Source: Tuwongella immobilis (GTDB taxonomy: Bacteria > Planctomycetota > Planctomycetia > Gemmatales > Gemmataceae). From it: DNA of 64,000 nt. The stretch is taken from NCBI RefSeq assembly GCF_901538355.1, contig NZ_LR593887.1, positions 6,176,920 to 6,240,919 of the forward strand, read 5' to 3'. Shown here piece by piece: positions 8,825 to 18,160 of the stretch (within the stretch, counting starts at the first letter, position 1; the number at the start of each line of letters is the position of its first letter). The notes beneath the pieces are model-generated. The model worked only from the letters and a program-made list of their open reading frames with translations, did not search any database and was not told the DNA's origin. A program made the position numbers and the translations under genes.

Positions 8825-9453
8825 CGACAAACTCCTGGGAAAACTGCGAGGCCAGGGCCAGCGATCGGCGACAATCCGCTGCACCACCGGCAGGAATTGC
8901 ATCCCGATCCGACTCCGCCAAGGACAACACGCGGAGCCACCATCTGGCATTCACACGCACAACGGCTCAAACGTGGCTAGCAGGCACCGAACGGAGCTGC
9001 ATGGCGGGTCGGGTTGGCTCGGAATTCTGCTGAGAATCAATCTCAACAACCCCAGTTGTTCTATCTCCGCGAATCCCTGCGACAATGCGATCCCAGGATT
9101 TTTTCTCAATCGCCATGGCAACACTCCGACCGCCCTTCGAACAGCAAGCTCCGCAACCGCACCGCACGACCGCTCAGGACGAAGGAAACCAAACGACCGT
9201 GCAAGAACACTATCGCGGCGACAAGCGATTTTTTTCGAGAATTTTCCACCATTTTTCCAAAATCACCGAAATTGTCCCGATTTCGCCCCCTCGGCCCCAA
9301 CAATTCCCGAATCGCCCCCCCCGCGGTGATGCGAGTGTCGGCAATTTCGGTTTTCGCTACCGGAATCCGCCGAAATGTGGTTCAATCAACACCATCCACC
9401 CGGTGGAATGGTCCGCCATTTTCTCTCCCCACGCAACGCTTGGAGTGTTCGTG
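8825..9453. other. Divergent intergenic region
   Basis: 629 bases between two divergent exported-protein genes. It contains T- and A-rich tracts around 9220-9270 and a 7-bp inverted repeat ATTTCGG (9344-9350) / CCGAAAT (9370-9376). It should hold both promoters, but I cannot place either convincingly. No gene seen. Confidence 0.4.
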
Positions 9454-12400
9454 ATGGTTTTGCGCATTGGTTTGCTGGTTCTTCTCACGGCCGGGGTCGC
9501 TCAGGCGAATCCCAATGTGGCAACGACGCCCAAATTAAGCCCGGCAGAAGAACAAAAACAATTTCGACTGCCCCCCGGATTCGAGGCCCAACTCGTGGCC
9601 TCCGAACCGGATATCCTCAAACCCATGAACCTCGCCTGGGATGCTCACGGGCGACTCTGGGTGACCTCATCCATCGAATATCCTTGGCCTTCGGAAAAGG
9701 CTCCCGCCAAGGATCGGCTGCAAGTGTTGAGCGATTTCGGACCCGATGGCCGCGCTCGCAAAATTGTCACCTTCGCCGACGATCTGAATATTCCCATCGG
9801 TGTGCTGCCCTTGCCCAGCGGCAACGACGTGCTGGTTCACAGTATCCCCAACGTCTATCTGCTGCGGGACACCAACGGCGATGGCAAAGCCGATGAACGC
9901 AAGGTGATTCTCTCCGGCATTGGCTACCGCGATACGCACGGCATGGTCAATTCCTTCCGGTTAGGGTTTGATGGCTGGATCTATGCCTGCCATGGCTTTG
10001 CCAACGAGTCCACCATCCGCGGCAGCGATGGCCGCACCATCCGCCTGCAATCCGGCAACACCTTCCGATTCCGCCCCGATGGCACCGGACTGGAATCGTA
10101 CACCTTCGGCCAGGTCAATCCGTTTGGCATGACCTTCGACCCCTTCGGCGACCTGTTCACCGCCGATTGCCACTCCAAGCCGATCACGAATTTGATTCCC
10201 GGGGCGTATTATTCCAGCTTCGGGAAGCCGCATGATGGCCTGGGATTTGGCCCGGATATGATCGGCCACGATCACGCCTCCACCGGCTTGTGCGGGCTGA
10301 CCTACAACACCGGCGATCACTTCCCGGAAGCCTTCCGCGATACGATGTTTCTGGGCAATGTTGTCACCTCACGCATCAATCAAGATCGAATTGTTCGTAA
10401 CGGTTCCTCGCCGCAAGCGCAAGAACAGCCGGACTTTCTGCGCAGCGACGATCCCTGGTTCCGTCCCGTGGATCTGCAAATTGGGCCGGATGGTGCCCTG
10501 TATGTGGCCGACTTTTACAACCGCATCATTGGCCACTATGAAGTGCCGCTCACGCACCCAGGTCGGGACCGAGACAGCGGCCGGATTTGGCGCATTCGCT
10601 ATGTCGGCAACGACACGCGCCCCACGCCGATGGCCACGCCCGCAGCCCATTTTGCGACCGGCCCGGTGGATGCAGTCGTGCAGGATCTCGGCCACCCGAA
10701 TCAGTCGGTTCGCATGCTGGCGATGAATGCGCTGGTGCATCGTGGCGAATCGGTTCTGCCCGCGGTCGAAGCCGCACTCGCCAAGCCCCGCAACGAATGG
10801 CAGCAGATTCAGGCCATGTGGGTGCGAGAACGGCTGAAACCGCTCGATGACGCCGCGTTGACGCCGCTTGTCGATTCGCCCTCAGCGGCCATTCGCACGC
10901 ATGCAATGCGCCTGCTCGCCAATCGCGCGACGCTCTCCCCCGCTCAGCGAAATTGGATCACCAAAGGCGTGCAAGACAGCAATCCCCGCGTCGCTCGATC
11001 GGCCGCGTTTGCCATCGATCGCGTCGGCGATTGGTCGCAAAGTGACGCTGTTTTGCAGCGATTTTTGACTGTTCCCGGAAATGATCCGCATTTGAAACAT
11101 GCCCTGAAAATCGCCCTACGTAGCCTCGCCAATCGAGCGAGCGAATCGTTCGCCAGCATCGGCACGCAACCGCTCCCACCCGTGCAACAAGGTGCCTGGG
11201 CGGAGGTCGCCCTGGGGGTGCATCGCCCGGAAGCGGCCACGGTATTGTCCCGATTGCTTGCATCGTTGGAATCGATTGGTGGGCGCGATTTGTTCCTTCG
11301 CGGGACACAACACCTCGCCCGATACGGCGATGCAGACCCAATCGATTCGCTGGTCACCTACCTACAAACGCCCGCGGTCACCGGCGATACCGGCCGACTC
11401 ATCGGTGCCTTGCAGGCGATCCAACGCGGCAGCCAAGAGCGTGGCCGGGGGATGCCCGAAGTCGTGCGCTCACTCGCCGCCAAAATCGCCACCGAATCGC
11501 TGAATTCGCCGGATCTCGCCCGACAACAAGCCGGCCTGGAACTGGCGAACGCCGTGCGAATCGACTCCGCATTTCCGCAAATCGCCGCCATCGCCACGGA
11601 TCGCAACCGCAGCGAAGCCCAACGACTCGCCGCCCTGCCGGTGATGGCCAATCTCGGCGGACGAAACGCCGTCGATCGACTGGCCGCCCTGGTCACGCAA
11701 GCGAATGAGCCGTTGCCGATTCGGGAACGAGCCGCGCAAGCCCTTGCCAGCATTAACGATGCGACGGCCTCCAACGCGCTGGCCGCCGCCATCGGCACCG
11801 CCCCCGCCCGACTGGCGACCACCATCGCGCTCAGCCTCGCCGATAGCCCCACCGGCGGCACCGCCCTGCTCACCACCATCCAAGCCGGCAAAGCCTCCGG
11901 GCGATTGCTGCAAGATCGCGCAGTGGCCCAGAAGTTGAAGGAACGCAAGCTCCCCAACCTCGAGGTCCGCATCGCCGAACTCACCCGCGGACTCCCCTCC
12001 GCCGATGAACGCATGCTCGAACGCATGAATCAACGACGCCAGGGATTCCAAACCGCCAGCAAAGACCTGCAGCTCGGCAAATCGCTGTTCGCCAAGAATT
12101 GCGCCATCTGCCACCAACTCGGCGGCGAAGGTGCCAAAATTGGCCCGCAATTGGACGGTATCGGTGCCCGTGGCCTGGAACGACTCCTCGAAGATGTCCT
12201 CGATCCCAGTCGAAATGTCGATCAAGCCCTGCGCACCACCTCGTTTGAACTGAGCGATGGCCGATTGGTCAGCGGGTTGGTCCTGCGAGAAATCGGCGAA
12301 GTTGTCGTGATTGCCGATGCCCAAGGGAAGGAAGTCACCCTGCCCAAAGATCGCATCGAATCCCGGACCACCTCGCTGCTCTCGCCGATGCCCGCCAACG

Positions 12401-12492
12401 TCTCCGAACAACTCACCGAGCCGGAATTCTACCACCTGCTCGCCTACCTACTGGAGCAGAAACCCAAGGAGCCGACACCCGCCAAACCGTGA
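9454..12492 (+). CDS. PVC-type CxxCH heme protein with dehydrogenase-like propeller and HEAT repeats
   Basis: A 1012-residue protein. ATG 9454 follows GGAG and gives signal peptide MVLRIGLLVLLTAGVAQA. Three parts: a membrane-bound dehydrogenase-type propeller (FRLPPGFEAQLVASEPDILKP, DTNGDGKADERKV, GPDGALYVADFYNRIIGHYE); a middle of alpha-helical HEAT-like repeats; and a C-terminal cytochrome c domain with C883-A-I-C-H887 followed by GPQLDGIG and the DPSRNVDQ..T.F.LSDGR signature of planctomycete PVC heme proteins. It probably acts in the periplasm as a redox enzyme or sugar oxidase; the substrate is unknown. No electron-acceptor gene is adjacent. Confidence 0.88.
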   Translation: MVLRIGLLVLLTAGVAQANPNVATTPKLSPAEEQKQFRLPPGFEAQLVASEPDILKPMNLAWDAHGRLWVTSSIEYPWPSEKAPAKDRLQVLSDFGPDGRARKIVTFADDLNIPIGVLPLPSGNDVLVHSIPNVYLLRDTNGDGKADERKVILSGIGYRDTHGMVNSFRLGFDGWIYACHGFANESTIRGSDGRTIRLQSGNTFRFRPDGTGLESYTFGQVNPFGMTFDPFGDLFTADCHSKPITNLIPGAYYSSFGKPHDGLGFGPDMIGHDHASTGLCGLTYNTGDHFPEAFRDTMFLGNVVTSRINQDRIVRNGSSPQAQEQPDFLRSDDPWFRPVDLQIGPDGALYVADFYNRIIGHYEVPLTHPGRDRDSGRIWRIRYVGNDTRPTPMATPAAHFATGPVDAVVQDLGHPNQSVRMLAMNALVHRGESVLPAVEAALAKPRNEWQQIQAMWVRERLKPLDDAALTPLVDSPSAAIRTHAMRLLANRATLSPAQRNWITKGVQDSNPRVARSAAFAIDRVGDWSQSDAVLQRFLTVPGNDPHLKHALKIALRSLANRASESFASIGTQPLPPVQQGAWAEVALGVHRPEAATVLSRLLASLESIGGRDLFLRGTQHLARYGDADPIDSLVTYLQTPAVTGDTGRLIGALQAIQRGSQERGRGMPEVVRSLAAKIATESLNSPDLARQQAGLELANAVRIDSAFPQIAAIATDRNRSEAQRLAALPVMANLGGRNAVDRLAALVTQANEPLPIRERAAQALASINDATASNALAAAIGTAPARLATTIALSLADSPTGGTALLTTIQAGKASGRLLQDRAVAQKLKERKLPNLEVRIAELTRGLPSADERMLERMNQRRQGFQTASKDLQLGKSLFAKNCAICHQLGGEGAKIGPQLDGIGARGLERLLEDVLDPSRNVDQALRTTSFELSDGRLVSGLVLREIGEVVVIADAQGKEVTLPKDRIESRTTSLLSPMPANVSEQLTEPEFYHLLAYLLEQKPKEPTPAKP

Positions 12493-12524
12493 GCCGGAAA
12501 ATTTTCCGATTTCTGCCCCAACTG

Positions 12525-12550
12525 CCCTCGCCAAATGATTTCGGCGAGGG
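12525..12550 (+). terminator. Hairpin downstream of the heme protein
   Basis: Perfect 8-bp stem CCCTCGCC / GGCGAGGG with a 10-base loop, 32 bases after the stop codon. No T-run follows, so it is at best a weak intrinsic terminator or a 3'-end stabiliser. Confidence 0.4.
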
Positions 12551-12652
12551 TAGACTGCGGAAAAGTTGATGGTTTTTGCGAGACTTTTCTCAGGTGTTCC
12601 GCCTGGGTTGATGTTGCCTGCGATTGCCTCCTCCAGCCCGTTGTTCTTTTTG

Positions 12653-12722
12653 CCGTACCAGTGCGGCCACCGGCGTTGGCTGAGTCAACGGATGTTCTAC
12701 GCCGGTGGCCGCACCGGTACGG
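12653..12722. repeat. Long imperfect palindrome (24-bp arms)
   Basis: Arms 12653-12676 and 12699-12722 are complementary over 24 bp with one mismatch (CCGTACCAGTGCGGCCACCG... against ...CGGTGGCCGCACCGGTACGG), loop 22 bases. It lies in the gene-free stretch 12551-13518 and resembles a REP-type extragenic palindrome. No second copy noticed in the window. Confidence 0.6.
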
Positions 12723-12887
12723 CTCGGTGAACGTCCTGGATCATGACTTCGAAGTCGCAAATCCACACCACCGCCCGAGAACGCTTCCCACCCAGGAAGC
12801 CTCCTCGGGCGGTCTGCTTTCCCCCCCAATCGATGGCTGATGAAAGTGGGAGGGCGACGCTGTCCGTGTGATGTCAGGGGCTCTCTG

Positions 12888-13134
12888 CATGGAGTGGCAG
12901 GGACTCCGCCCCTGGACCCCGGCCAAGGGACTTGGAAGCCCCTTGGCGAACCCCTTCTTCGCTCCGGTCATTTTCCGAGACGTGCTTTGTCTGCGACAAA
13001 TCCCGCCTCGAAAAATGCTCGTCGCGGGGGCCACTTTTGACTTGCTGGCGGCGGACGCTCGCTGGCTGACGCCCCGCTTCGGGGACTCCTCAACCAACTT
13101 TGGCGATGTCGCGGATTGGGCGAGTGGGATGGGG
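12888..13134 (+). repeat. Intergenic repeat, left copy (inverted partner at 14.6-14.9 kb)
   Basis: About 250 bases with shared blocks in the same order as the reverse complement of 14581-14895: CCTGGACCCCGGCCAAGGGA, CCCCTTCTTCGCTCCGGTCA, AAAAATGCTCGTCGCGGGGG, GCTCGCTGGCTGACGCCCCG, CGGGGACTCCTC, CCAACTTTGGCGATGTCGCG. Open frames here do not resemble proteins and differ between copies, so it is treated as a non-coding repeat. The rest of 12551-13518 holds the palindrome at 12653 and nothing else recognised. Confidence 0.75.
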
Positions 13135-13518
13135 ATTCATTCCGATCTGCGAACGGCTGCTTCTCGGGAAACAGCCAATTCAGCTGAGTGACCCGTCTGG
13201 AATCCAGGCCATATTGACGAACTGGAGTTCTTTCTGCTATCGAGATGAGTGAATTTACCGTTTTGCGAGAGATTCGTCGATGTAGGACAACCAAATTGCA
13301 ATTGCCCCGCTTGGAACCCCCATCGAGATCAGCAGTTGGTCGGACAAATCACACTGCTGCTTGAACTTCAAGTGTTGGCGATTCCGAACGTGTTGCGGAC
13401 AGCTCCCACTTCGGTCGCGGGAATCAATCCGTTCTCGCAGCGTTGATCGCCCAGCAGATACGGAATCGATCAGCGTACATTCGAATTCGCTTCATCATCC
13501 AGCCAAGGAATCGTTCGG

Positions 13519-14553
13519 ATGGAAACCATGAAAACATACGGAATGATCGATCTTCACGGTAACTGGGTTGTTCAGCCTAAATATCAAAACCTGGGTAGCC
13601 GAACCCTTGGTATCAGCACGATCAGGCTTCATCATGGCTCCGTCGGATATCTTTTCTCAAACGGAGAAGAGTTTTTCATCAAAGTAACAGACCTCACAAG
13701 TCTCTCCGCGTTTACAGGGATTGGAACTGCTGAATTTGAAACTGATGATCACGGGTTCATCGATCTAAAGGGAATTCGCTTTGGAAAACGGAAATATGAG
13801 AGCTTGTCTCCCAATTTAAACGGAGCGTATCATGCTACCGAAGACTGTAATGCTCCAACCTCGGGAGTTGTTGATCTGCAAGAAAACTGGATCGTCCCAC
13901 CAGTGTACGCTCAAGTCAACCCACTTGTTGGATGGGGATATCAATGCTTTCTTCCAATCGAGTTAACTGAGGAAGAATTAGAAACCGCTGGACCAATTCA
14001 ACAGTACTGCCACTGGTTTGATCTGAACGGGAAGCAGCTTTGTCCTCATCTTCCCTTGTTTGAATTACTCTCATCCGATGACCCATTCGTTGTTGTCTAC
14101 CACGAAGCTTCGAACGGCCCAACATCATCCCTTTATCATAGTAATGGACAAGAGATTCAGGCGGTCCCAAGCCATATTTTGCATCGTTATGGGTTTTCAA
14201 ATGGACTCGCGCCAGCATGCTTTGCTGATAATCTGGATCAATATGGCTATGTAAACATGAATTATGAATGGGTTATTGCACCACAATTTTCTGAAGCGTC
14301 AACGTTCTCGAAATGGGGAACTGCCATTGTAAAAACCAAAAATTCATATGGAATTATCAGACGTGATGGCAGCTATATCATTCCGCCACATTATCGATTC
14401 TCGATTCGCGGTGGTAACTGCGGTCGATATATTTTTCAAGATAATCGAACGAAAAAGTATGGAGCGTTTGACATCCTAGGGAATCTTGTGATTCCTCCGA
14501 CTTTGGACTATCTCTCTCCATTTTATGAAGGTGTATCTGTTGCGAGTCCCTGA
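13519..14553 (+). CDS. WG-repeat protein
   Basis: A 344-residue protein without a signal peptide. ATG 13519 is preceded by AAGGAA. Several copies of the KWG/WG repeat are visible: YGMIDLHGNWVVQPKYQNLG, GFIDLKGIRFGKRKYESL, SGVVDLQENWIVPPVYAQV, YGYVNMNYEWVIAPQFSEAS, YGIIRRDGSYIIPPHYRF, YGAFDILGNLVIPPTLDYL. WG repeats form beta-rich folds of unknown function, sometimes linked to toxin or immunity systems. The gene is clearly richer in A+T than its neighbours and lies between inverted copies of an intergenic repeat, both signs of recent acquisition or mobilisation. Confidence 0.85.
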   Translation: METMKTYGMIDLHGNWVVQPKYQNLGSRTLGISTIRLHHGSVGYLFSNGEEFFIKVTDLTSLSAFTGIGTAEFETDDHGFIDLKGIRFGKRKYESLSPNLNGAYHATEDCNAPTSGVVDLQENWIVPPVYAQVNPLVGWGYQCFLPIELTEEELETAGPIQQYCHWFDLNGKQLCPHLPLFELLSSDDPFVVVYHEASNGPTSSLYHSNGQEIQAVPSHILHRYGFSNGLAPACFADNLDQYGYVNMNYEWVIAPQFSEASTFSKWGTAIVKTKNSYGIIRRDGSYIIPPHYRFSIRGGNCGRYIFQDNRTKKYGAFDILGNLVIPPTLDYLSPFYEGVSVASP

Positions 14554-14580
14554 TTCGGAAAACCAATCACGAGAGCTGCT

Positions 14581-14895
14581 TTGACGCCGTTCCCTTGGCC
14601 GGGGTCCAGGGGCAGCCCCCTCTGCAAACGGCAGAGCCCCTGCCATCATCCGAACGACGTCCCCACTCCACTCGCACCATCCGCGACATCGCCAAAGTTG
14701 GCTGAGGAGTCCCCGAATCGGGGCGTCAGCCAGCGAGCGCCCCCCGCCAGCAAGCCAAGAGTGGCCCCCCGCGACGAGCATTTTTCGGGGTGAGCGGATT
14801 GACGCAGTCAGCCGATCGCCCCGAAAAATGACCGGAGCGAAGAAGGGGATTGCCAAGGGGACGCCGTTCCCTTGGCCAGGGCGTGGGACAGCGTC
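14581..14895 (-). repeat. Intergenic repeat, right copy, inverted
   Basis: Reverse complement of the repeat at 12888-13134, with the same ordered blocks: TGACCGGAGCGAAGAAGGGG at 14828, GAGCATTTTTCGGGG at 14776, CGGGGCGTCAGCCAGCGAGC at 14719, GCGACATCGCCAAAGTTGGC at 14683. An extra partial head (GGGGTCCAGGGGCAG..GGCAGAGCCCC) occupies 14581-14650, so the right copy looks like one full unit plus the start of another. Confidence 0.75.
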
Positions 14896-14940
14896 CCACA
14901 CACACACCCACTCACCCACTCACCTACACACACACCACAC
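14893..14940. repeat. CA/CCACT low-complexity tract
   Basis: A short simple-sequence tract of CACA and CCACTCA units directly between the intergenic repeat and the MOSC stop codon. No gene. Confidence 0.6.
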
Positions 14941-15420
14941 TCATGCCGCGTCTTCGGGGGTGGGGGTGAGTTGGATGGGGAGGCCGGGATGGAGGGTGCC
15001 GGACTGGAGGATTTCGCAGCGGAGCCCGCCGTGTTTTTTGAGGGCGGCGATCATGCCTTTGCAGGTGAATTTTTCGAGTCGGCGGCAGGGGTCGCAGGGT
15101 TCGACGCCGCGGAGTTGGACGGAGCCGATGGTGAAGATTTGGCCGACGAGTGCGTTGAGATCGACGTTTTGGGTCAGCAGATTTCGGCGGAACTGCTCTG
15201 GCGGGAACGCTTGTTGGAGTTTTTCGTTGGCGGCTTGGATGGCTTCGATGGCGATGAGGGTGACTTGCTGATCGGGGAGTTGTTTTCGGGGGGTTGCTTC
15301 GGGCATTTGGTAGCGATCACCGCGAAGACCTTTGCCGGCGATGGCATCGACGTTGGGGACGGAGATGGGTTGTCCGCCTTCTTCGGAGGTGATGAAGATG
15401 CCGATGAGTTCGCCGGTCAT
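14941..15420 (-). CDS. MOSC domain protein
   Basis: A 159-residue protein. Start at 15420 (MTGELIGIF) with CGGAG upstream. It has the MOSC C-terminal pattern: GKGLRGDRY (28-36), IEAIQAANEK, RRNLLTQNVDLNALVGQIFTIG, then RGVEPCDPCRRLEKF with the conserved cysteine pair. MOSC proteins bind the molybdenum cofactor or carry sulfur for it; this stand-alone short form is of the YiiM type, with no attached reductase. Substrate not determinable. Confidence 0.85.
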   Translation of the reverse strand: MTGELIGIFITSEEGGQPISVPNVDAIAGKGLRGDRYQMPEATPRKQLPDQQVTLIAIEAIQAANEKLQQAFPPEQFRRNLLTQNVDLNALVGQIFTIGSVQLRGVEPCDPCRRLEKFTCKGMIAALKKHGGLRCEILQSGTLHPGLPIQLTPTPEDAA

Positions 15421-15581
15421 GTGCCAATTCTCCGGGCCGAGGAAAATGCCGCATCGCTTGCCAGTTATCGTAGGAAGGCGGCTGCTGAGAGCAACTCGGG
15501 AATTCCGATCGCGTGGCACTTGGCCGCCACGGCGCACTGGGGATCGGCGAACAAAATCGAGAATTTTTCGGCGGGCGACCG

Positions 15582-15637
15582 TTGACATCACTCCCGATTG
15601 AGATACCATATCGTCACTATTGAGAACGAATCTCAAT
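15582..15637 (+). promoter_or_regulatory. Promoter with Fur-like palindrome upstream of DUF4198 gene
   Basis: TTGACA (15582-15587), 16-base spacer, TACCAT (15604-15609) is a plausible sigma-70 promoter. Just downstream ATTGAGA-ACGAA-TCTCAAT (15619-15637) is a perfect 7-bp inverted repeat resembling a Fur-family operator, and a half-site ATTGAGA lies at 15597-15603 inside the promoter spacer. The arrangement suits metal-dependent repression; this is inference from the motif only. Confidence 0.45.
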
Positions 15638-15733
15638 CGCATTAGTGAGCGATTCGTGATTGTCGCACCGATGTCCGGGCGACGATGACGCACTCGCTGG
15701 GGACGATGGCAACGAGCACCGAGGAAAACCTCC

Positions 15734-16414
15734 ATGATTCGCAATTGGTTCGCGTTGGTGATGAGCCTGAGTGTGGTGTCGATGGTCTCGGCGCATTTCG
15801 TGTTTTTGGTGCCGGATGCCAAGAACCCGGCGCAGTTGGTGGCGGTGTTTAGCGAAGATTTGGAAGTGGATGAAAATGTTCCCGCGGATCGGCTGAAGGG
15901 GCTGAAGTTGTGGTCGCTCAGCGATGCCGGGCAGCCCGCCGCGCTGGAGACCACGGTGGGTGAGAATTGCCTGAAAGCGGATCTCGGCAAGCAAGCGGCG
16001 AACGTGCAATATGGCACGCTGACTTACGGCGTGATGAAGCGGGGCGAGATGCCGGCCTTCTTGCTGGCGTACCACCCGAAAGTGGTGCGTGGCGGCGTGA
16101 CCGCGAAGGCAGCCACGGTGGGGAGCGAGCGCGTCCCGGTTGAACTGATCCCGATTGTCACGGGCACGAACGTGAAATTCCAATTGCTCGCGGAAGGCAA
16201 ACCGTTGGCCGATGCGGAAGTGAATGTCATTGCTGGAGATGGCGAAAAGAGCAAGCTGCGCACCAGCGCCGAAGGATTGACGTCGGCGGTGTCGGCGTCG
16301 GGGTTGGTGGGGGCGTATGCGAAGTTCACGCGGGCCAAGCCGGGCGAGCATGACGGCAAGGCGTACACCGAAGCCCGCCATTACGCGACGCTGGTGGTTG
16401 ATTTCCGCAAGTAA
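15734..16414 (+). CDS. DUF4198-type exported protein
   Basis: A 226-residue protein; ATG 15734 follows GAGGA. Signal peptide MIRNWFALVMSLSVVSMVSA, then mature AHFVFLVPDAKNPAQLVAVFSEDL, which is the DUF4198 beginning. A second beta-domain (VKFQLLAEGKPLADAEVNVI) resembles the Ig-like half found in this family. DUF4198 proteins are periplasmic and usually associated with nickel, cobalt or iron uptake. The Fur-like palindrome upstream supports a metal link, but no transporter gene is adjacent. Confidence 0.75.
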   Translation: MIRNWFALVMSLSVVSMVSAHFVFLVPDAKNPAQLVAVFSEDLEVDENVPADRLKGLKLWSLSDAGQPAALETTVGENCLKADLGKQAANVQYGTLTYGVMKRGEMPAFLLAYHPKVVRGGVTAKAATVGSERVPVELIPIVTGTNVKFQLLAEGKPLADAEVNVIAGDGEKSKLRTSAEGLTSAVSASGLVGAYAKFTRAKPGEHDGKAYTEARHYATLVVDFRK

Positions 16415-16479
16415 GTTTCACGGCCCCCGATTGGGTCACTGTCCCGAATTCCATTCTTCGCAGCGAAGGAATCCGCATC

Positions 16480-17247
16480 ATGAGTCGATTGGAATGCATG
16501 GTTCGCACCGCGCTTGACTGCTATGAACGTGGCGACCTGTTTGGTGCGCAACGTCTGGCACGCGAAGGACTTCAACGCGATTCGGACCATGGCGGATTGT
16601 GGCAACTGCTGGGGGTCGTGTCGTTTCAGTTGGAACAGTGGTCCGATGCGCTGGAAGCGTTTGAGCAAGCCAGCGTGCGGATTCCACTGAATGCCGTGGC
16701 CCGATTCGCCTGGGCGGACTTATGCCTGCGAATCGGCCAGGAATCGGATGCCCGAACGATGCTCCGCTTCCTGGCGATTCCGGGCCAATGTCCCACGGCC
16801 ATGCTGCCGGATTTGTCCCGCTTATTGGGGCGAGTCGGCGAATATCGGCGGGCCTTGCAGGTGTGCAAACGGCTGATCCAACGCCAACCGTGGTACCATC
16901 CCGCCTATTACGGAGCGGCATTCTATCTGCGAAAATTGGGGAAATCACCGCGACGAATCGCCCTGTTGTTGGAAGCCGCCCACCGATTGGCCCCAACCGC
17001 AGCCACCTATCGCATCAGTTTGGCGATGACGCGATGCCGCCAACGCCAATTCGCCGCCGCAGTCGAATTGCTTCGGCCAGTGGATGTCACGCAGATTCGC
17101 TGTCTCACCTGTCTGAAACAATTTCGTCGTGCCGCCATGCAGGTGATTGACTTCGCATTGGCCGCCCGCATCCACGAACAAATCCGCGTGTTGAGCCAAT
17201 CGCCCCCCGCTTCCGATTCGCAATCCGATCCCGATCTCTTCTCGTAA
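16480..17247 (+). CDS. TPR protein
   Basis: A 255-residue, probably cytoplasmic protein made mostly of tetratricopeptide-type helix pairs: ALDCYERGDLFGAQRLAREGL, LWQLLGVVSFQLEQWSDALEAFEQA, ARFAWADLCLRIGQESDARTM, LLGRVGEYRRALQVCKRLI. No catalytic domain. It lies 20 bases upstream of the methyltransferase in the same direction, so the two are probably co-transcribed. AAGGAA precedes the ATG. Confidence 0.8.
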   Translation: MSRLECMVRTALDCYERGDLFGAQRLAREGLQRDSDHGGLWQLLGVVSFQLEQWSDALEAFEQASVRIPLNAVARFAWADLCLRIGQESDARTMLRFLAIPGQCPTAMLPDLSRLLGRVGEYRRALQVCKRLIQRQPWYHPAYYGAAFYLRKLGKSPRRIALLLEAAHRLAPTAATYRISLAMTRCRQRQFAAAVELLRPVDVTQIRCLTCLKQFRRAAMQVIDFALAARIHEQIRVLSQSPPASDSQSDPDLFS

Positions 17248-17267
17248 CCGGGAGATGGAGAACGCCG

Positions 17268-18134
17268 ATGATGAGCCGAATACCGCCCAGCGTGGGGACC
17301 GCGAAACGCCATCGCCCCGCGCTTTCGGGTGTGCCGGAAACCATGCTTTGGCCGTTAATCAATCGCGCAGCCGAGGCACGCCGCCCGGCACCACTGCTGG
17401 ATGATCCCGAAGCCATTCGGATTGTCGATTCGTTGGATTATCCCTTTGCCGAACATTTCGGGCCGCCGGATCTCAGTCATGTGCATCGAGCGTTGGTGAT
17501 GGATCGACTCATTCGCATGTGGTTGCGACAGCACCCCGCCGGGCAGATTGTCGCACTCGGCGAAGGCCTCGAAACCCAATGGTTCCGGGTGGACAACGGT
17601 CGCCTGACCTGGCGATCGATCGATCTGCCCGAGGCCATCGCCGTGCGACGGGAATTTCTCCCGGACACCGATCGACATCAAAATTGGTCCGGTTCGGCAT
17701 TGGATGTGCAGTGGATGGAATCGCTCGACGACACTCGAACTCGGCCCACGCTGATTACCGCCGCCGGGTTGCTGATGTACTTTCGACCGGAGCAGGTGCG
17801 GACGCTGATTCACGAGATGGGCAACCGCTTGCCCGGTGTGACCCTGCTGTTGGATGTGATTCCACCGTGGATGTCGCGCTGGACGCTTCGTGGATTCCGA
17901 GTGACGCCGCAATACACCGCCCCGCCAATGCCGTGGGGCATCACGCGGCGGCAACTGCTGGCCATGCAGACGTGGCATCCAGCCATTGAGCGCGTCGAGG
18001 CGGTGGATTACTTCGCCAGTCGAGGAATTCGAGGCGCCATGATTCGCATGGTTCGCAATACGCCGGGATTGTGGAATCATCTGCCGATGATCGGCAAAAT
18101 GACCTTCCGCCGCGAAACCGTCTCGGCCAACTAA
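17268..18134 (+). CDS. Leucine carboxyl methyltransferase family (TcmP-like) O-methyltransferase
   Basis: A 288-residue protein. It shows the LCM/PPM1-type pattern: an N-terminal ETMLWPLINRAAEARRP helix, PLLDDPEAIRIV, a glycine loop VALGEGLETQWFRVDNG, SIDLPEAIAVRREFLP, TAAGLLMYFRPEQVRTLIHEM, and LLLDVIPPW. This class uses SAM to methylate carboxyl or hydroxyl groups, and many members sit in polyketide-like pathways. No biosynthetic partner apart from the TPR gene is seen, so the substrate is unknown. GGAG precedes the tandem ATG codons. Confidence 0.8.
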   Translation: MMSRIPPSVGTAKRHRPALSGVPETMLWPLINRAAEARRPAPLLDDPEAIRIVDSLDYPFAEHFGPPDLSHVHRALVMDRLIRMWLRQHPAGQIVALGEGLETQWFRVDNGRLTWRSIDLPEAIAVRREFLPDTDRHQNWSGSALDVQWMESLDDTRTRPTLITAAGLLMYFRPEQVRTLIHEMGNRLPGVTLLLDVIPPWMSRWTLRGFRVTPQYTAPPMPWGITRRQLLAMQTWHPAIERVEAVDYFASRGIRGAMIRMVRNTPGLWNHLPMIGKMTFRRETVSAN

Positions 18135-18160
18135 CTCCGCATCGCCAGAATGCGGCCCCG

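Noticed and set aside
12868-13191. Small protein in the left intergenic repeat
   Set aside because: The frame is not kept in the inverted copy and the peptide resembles nothing; shared blocks are conserved as DNA, not as protein.
12888-14895. Composite transposon carrying the WG gene
   Set aside because: The repeats contain no transposase, and no target-site duplication could be identified. Kept as a repeat finding, not called a mobile element.
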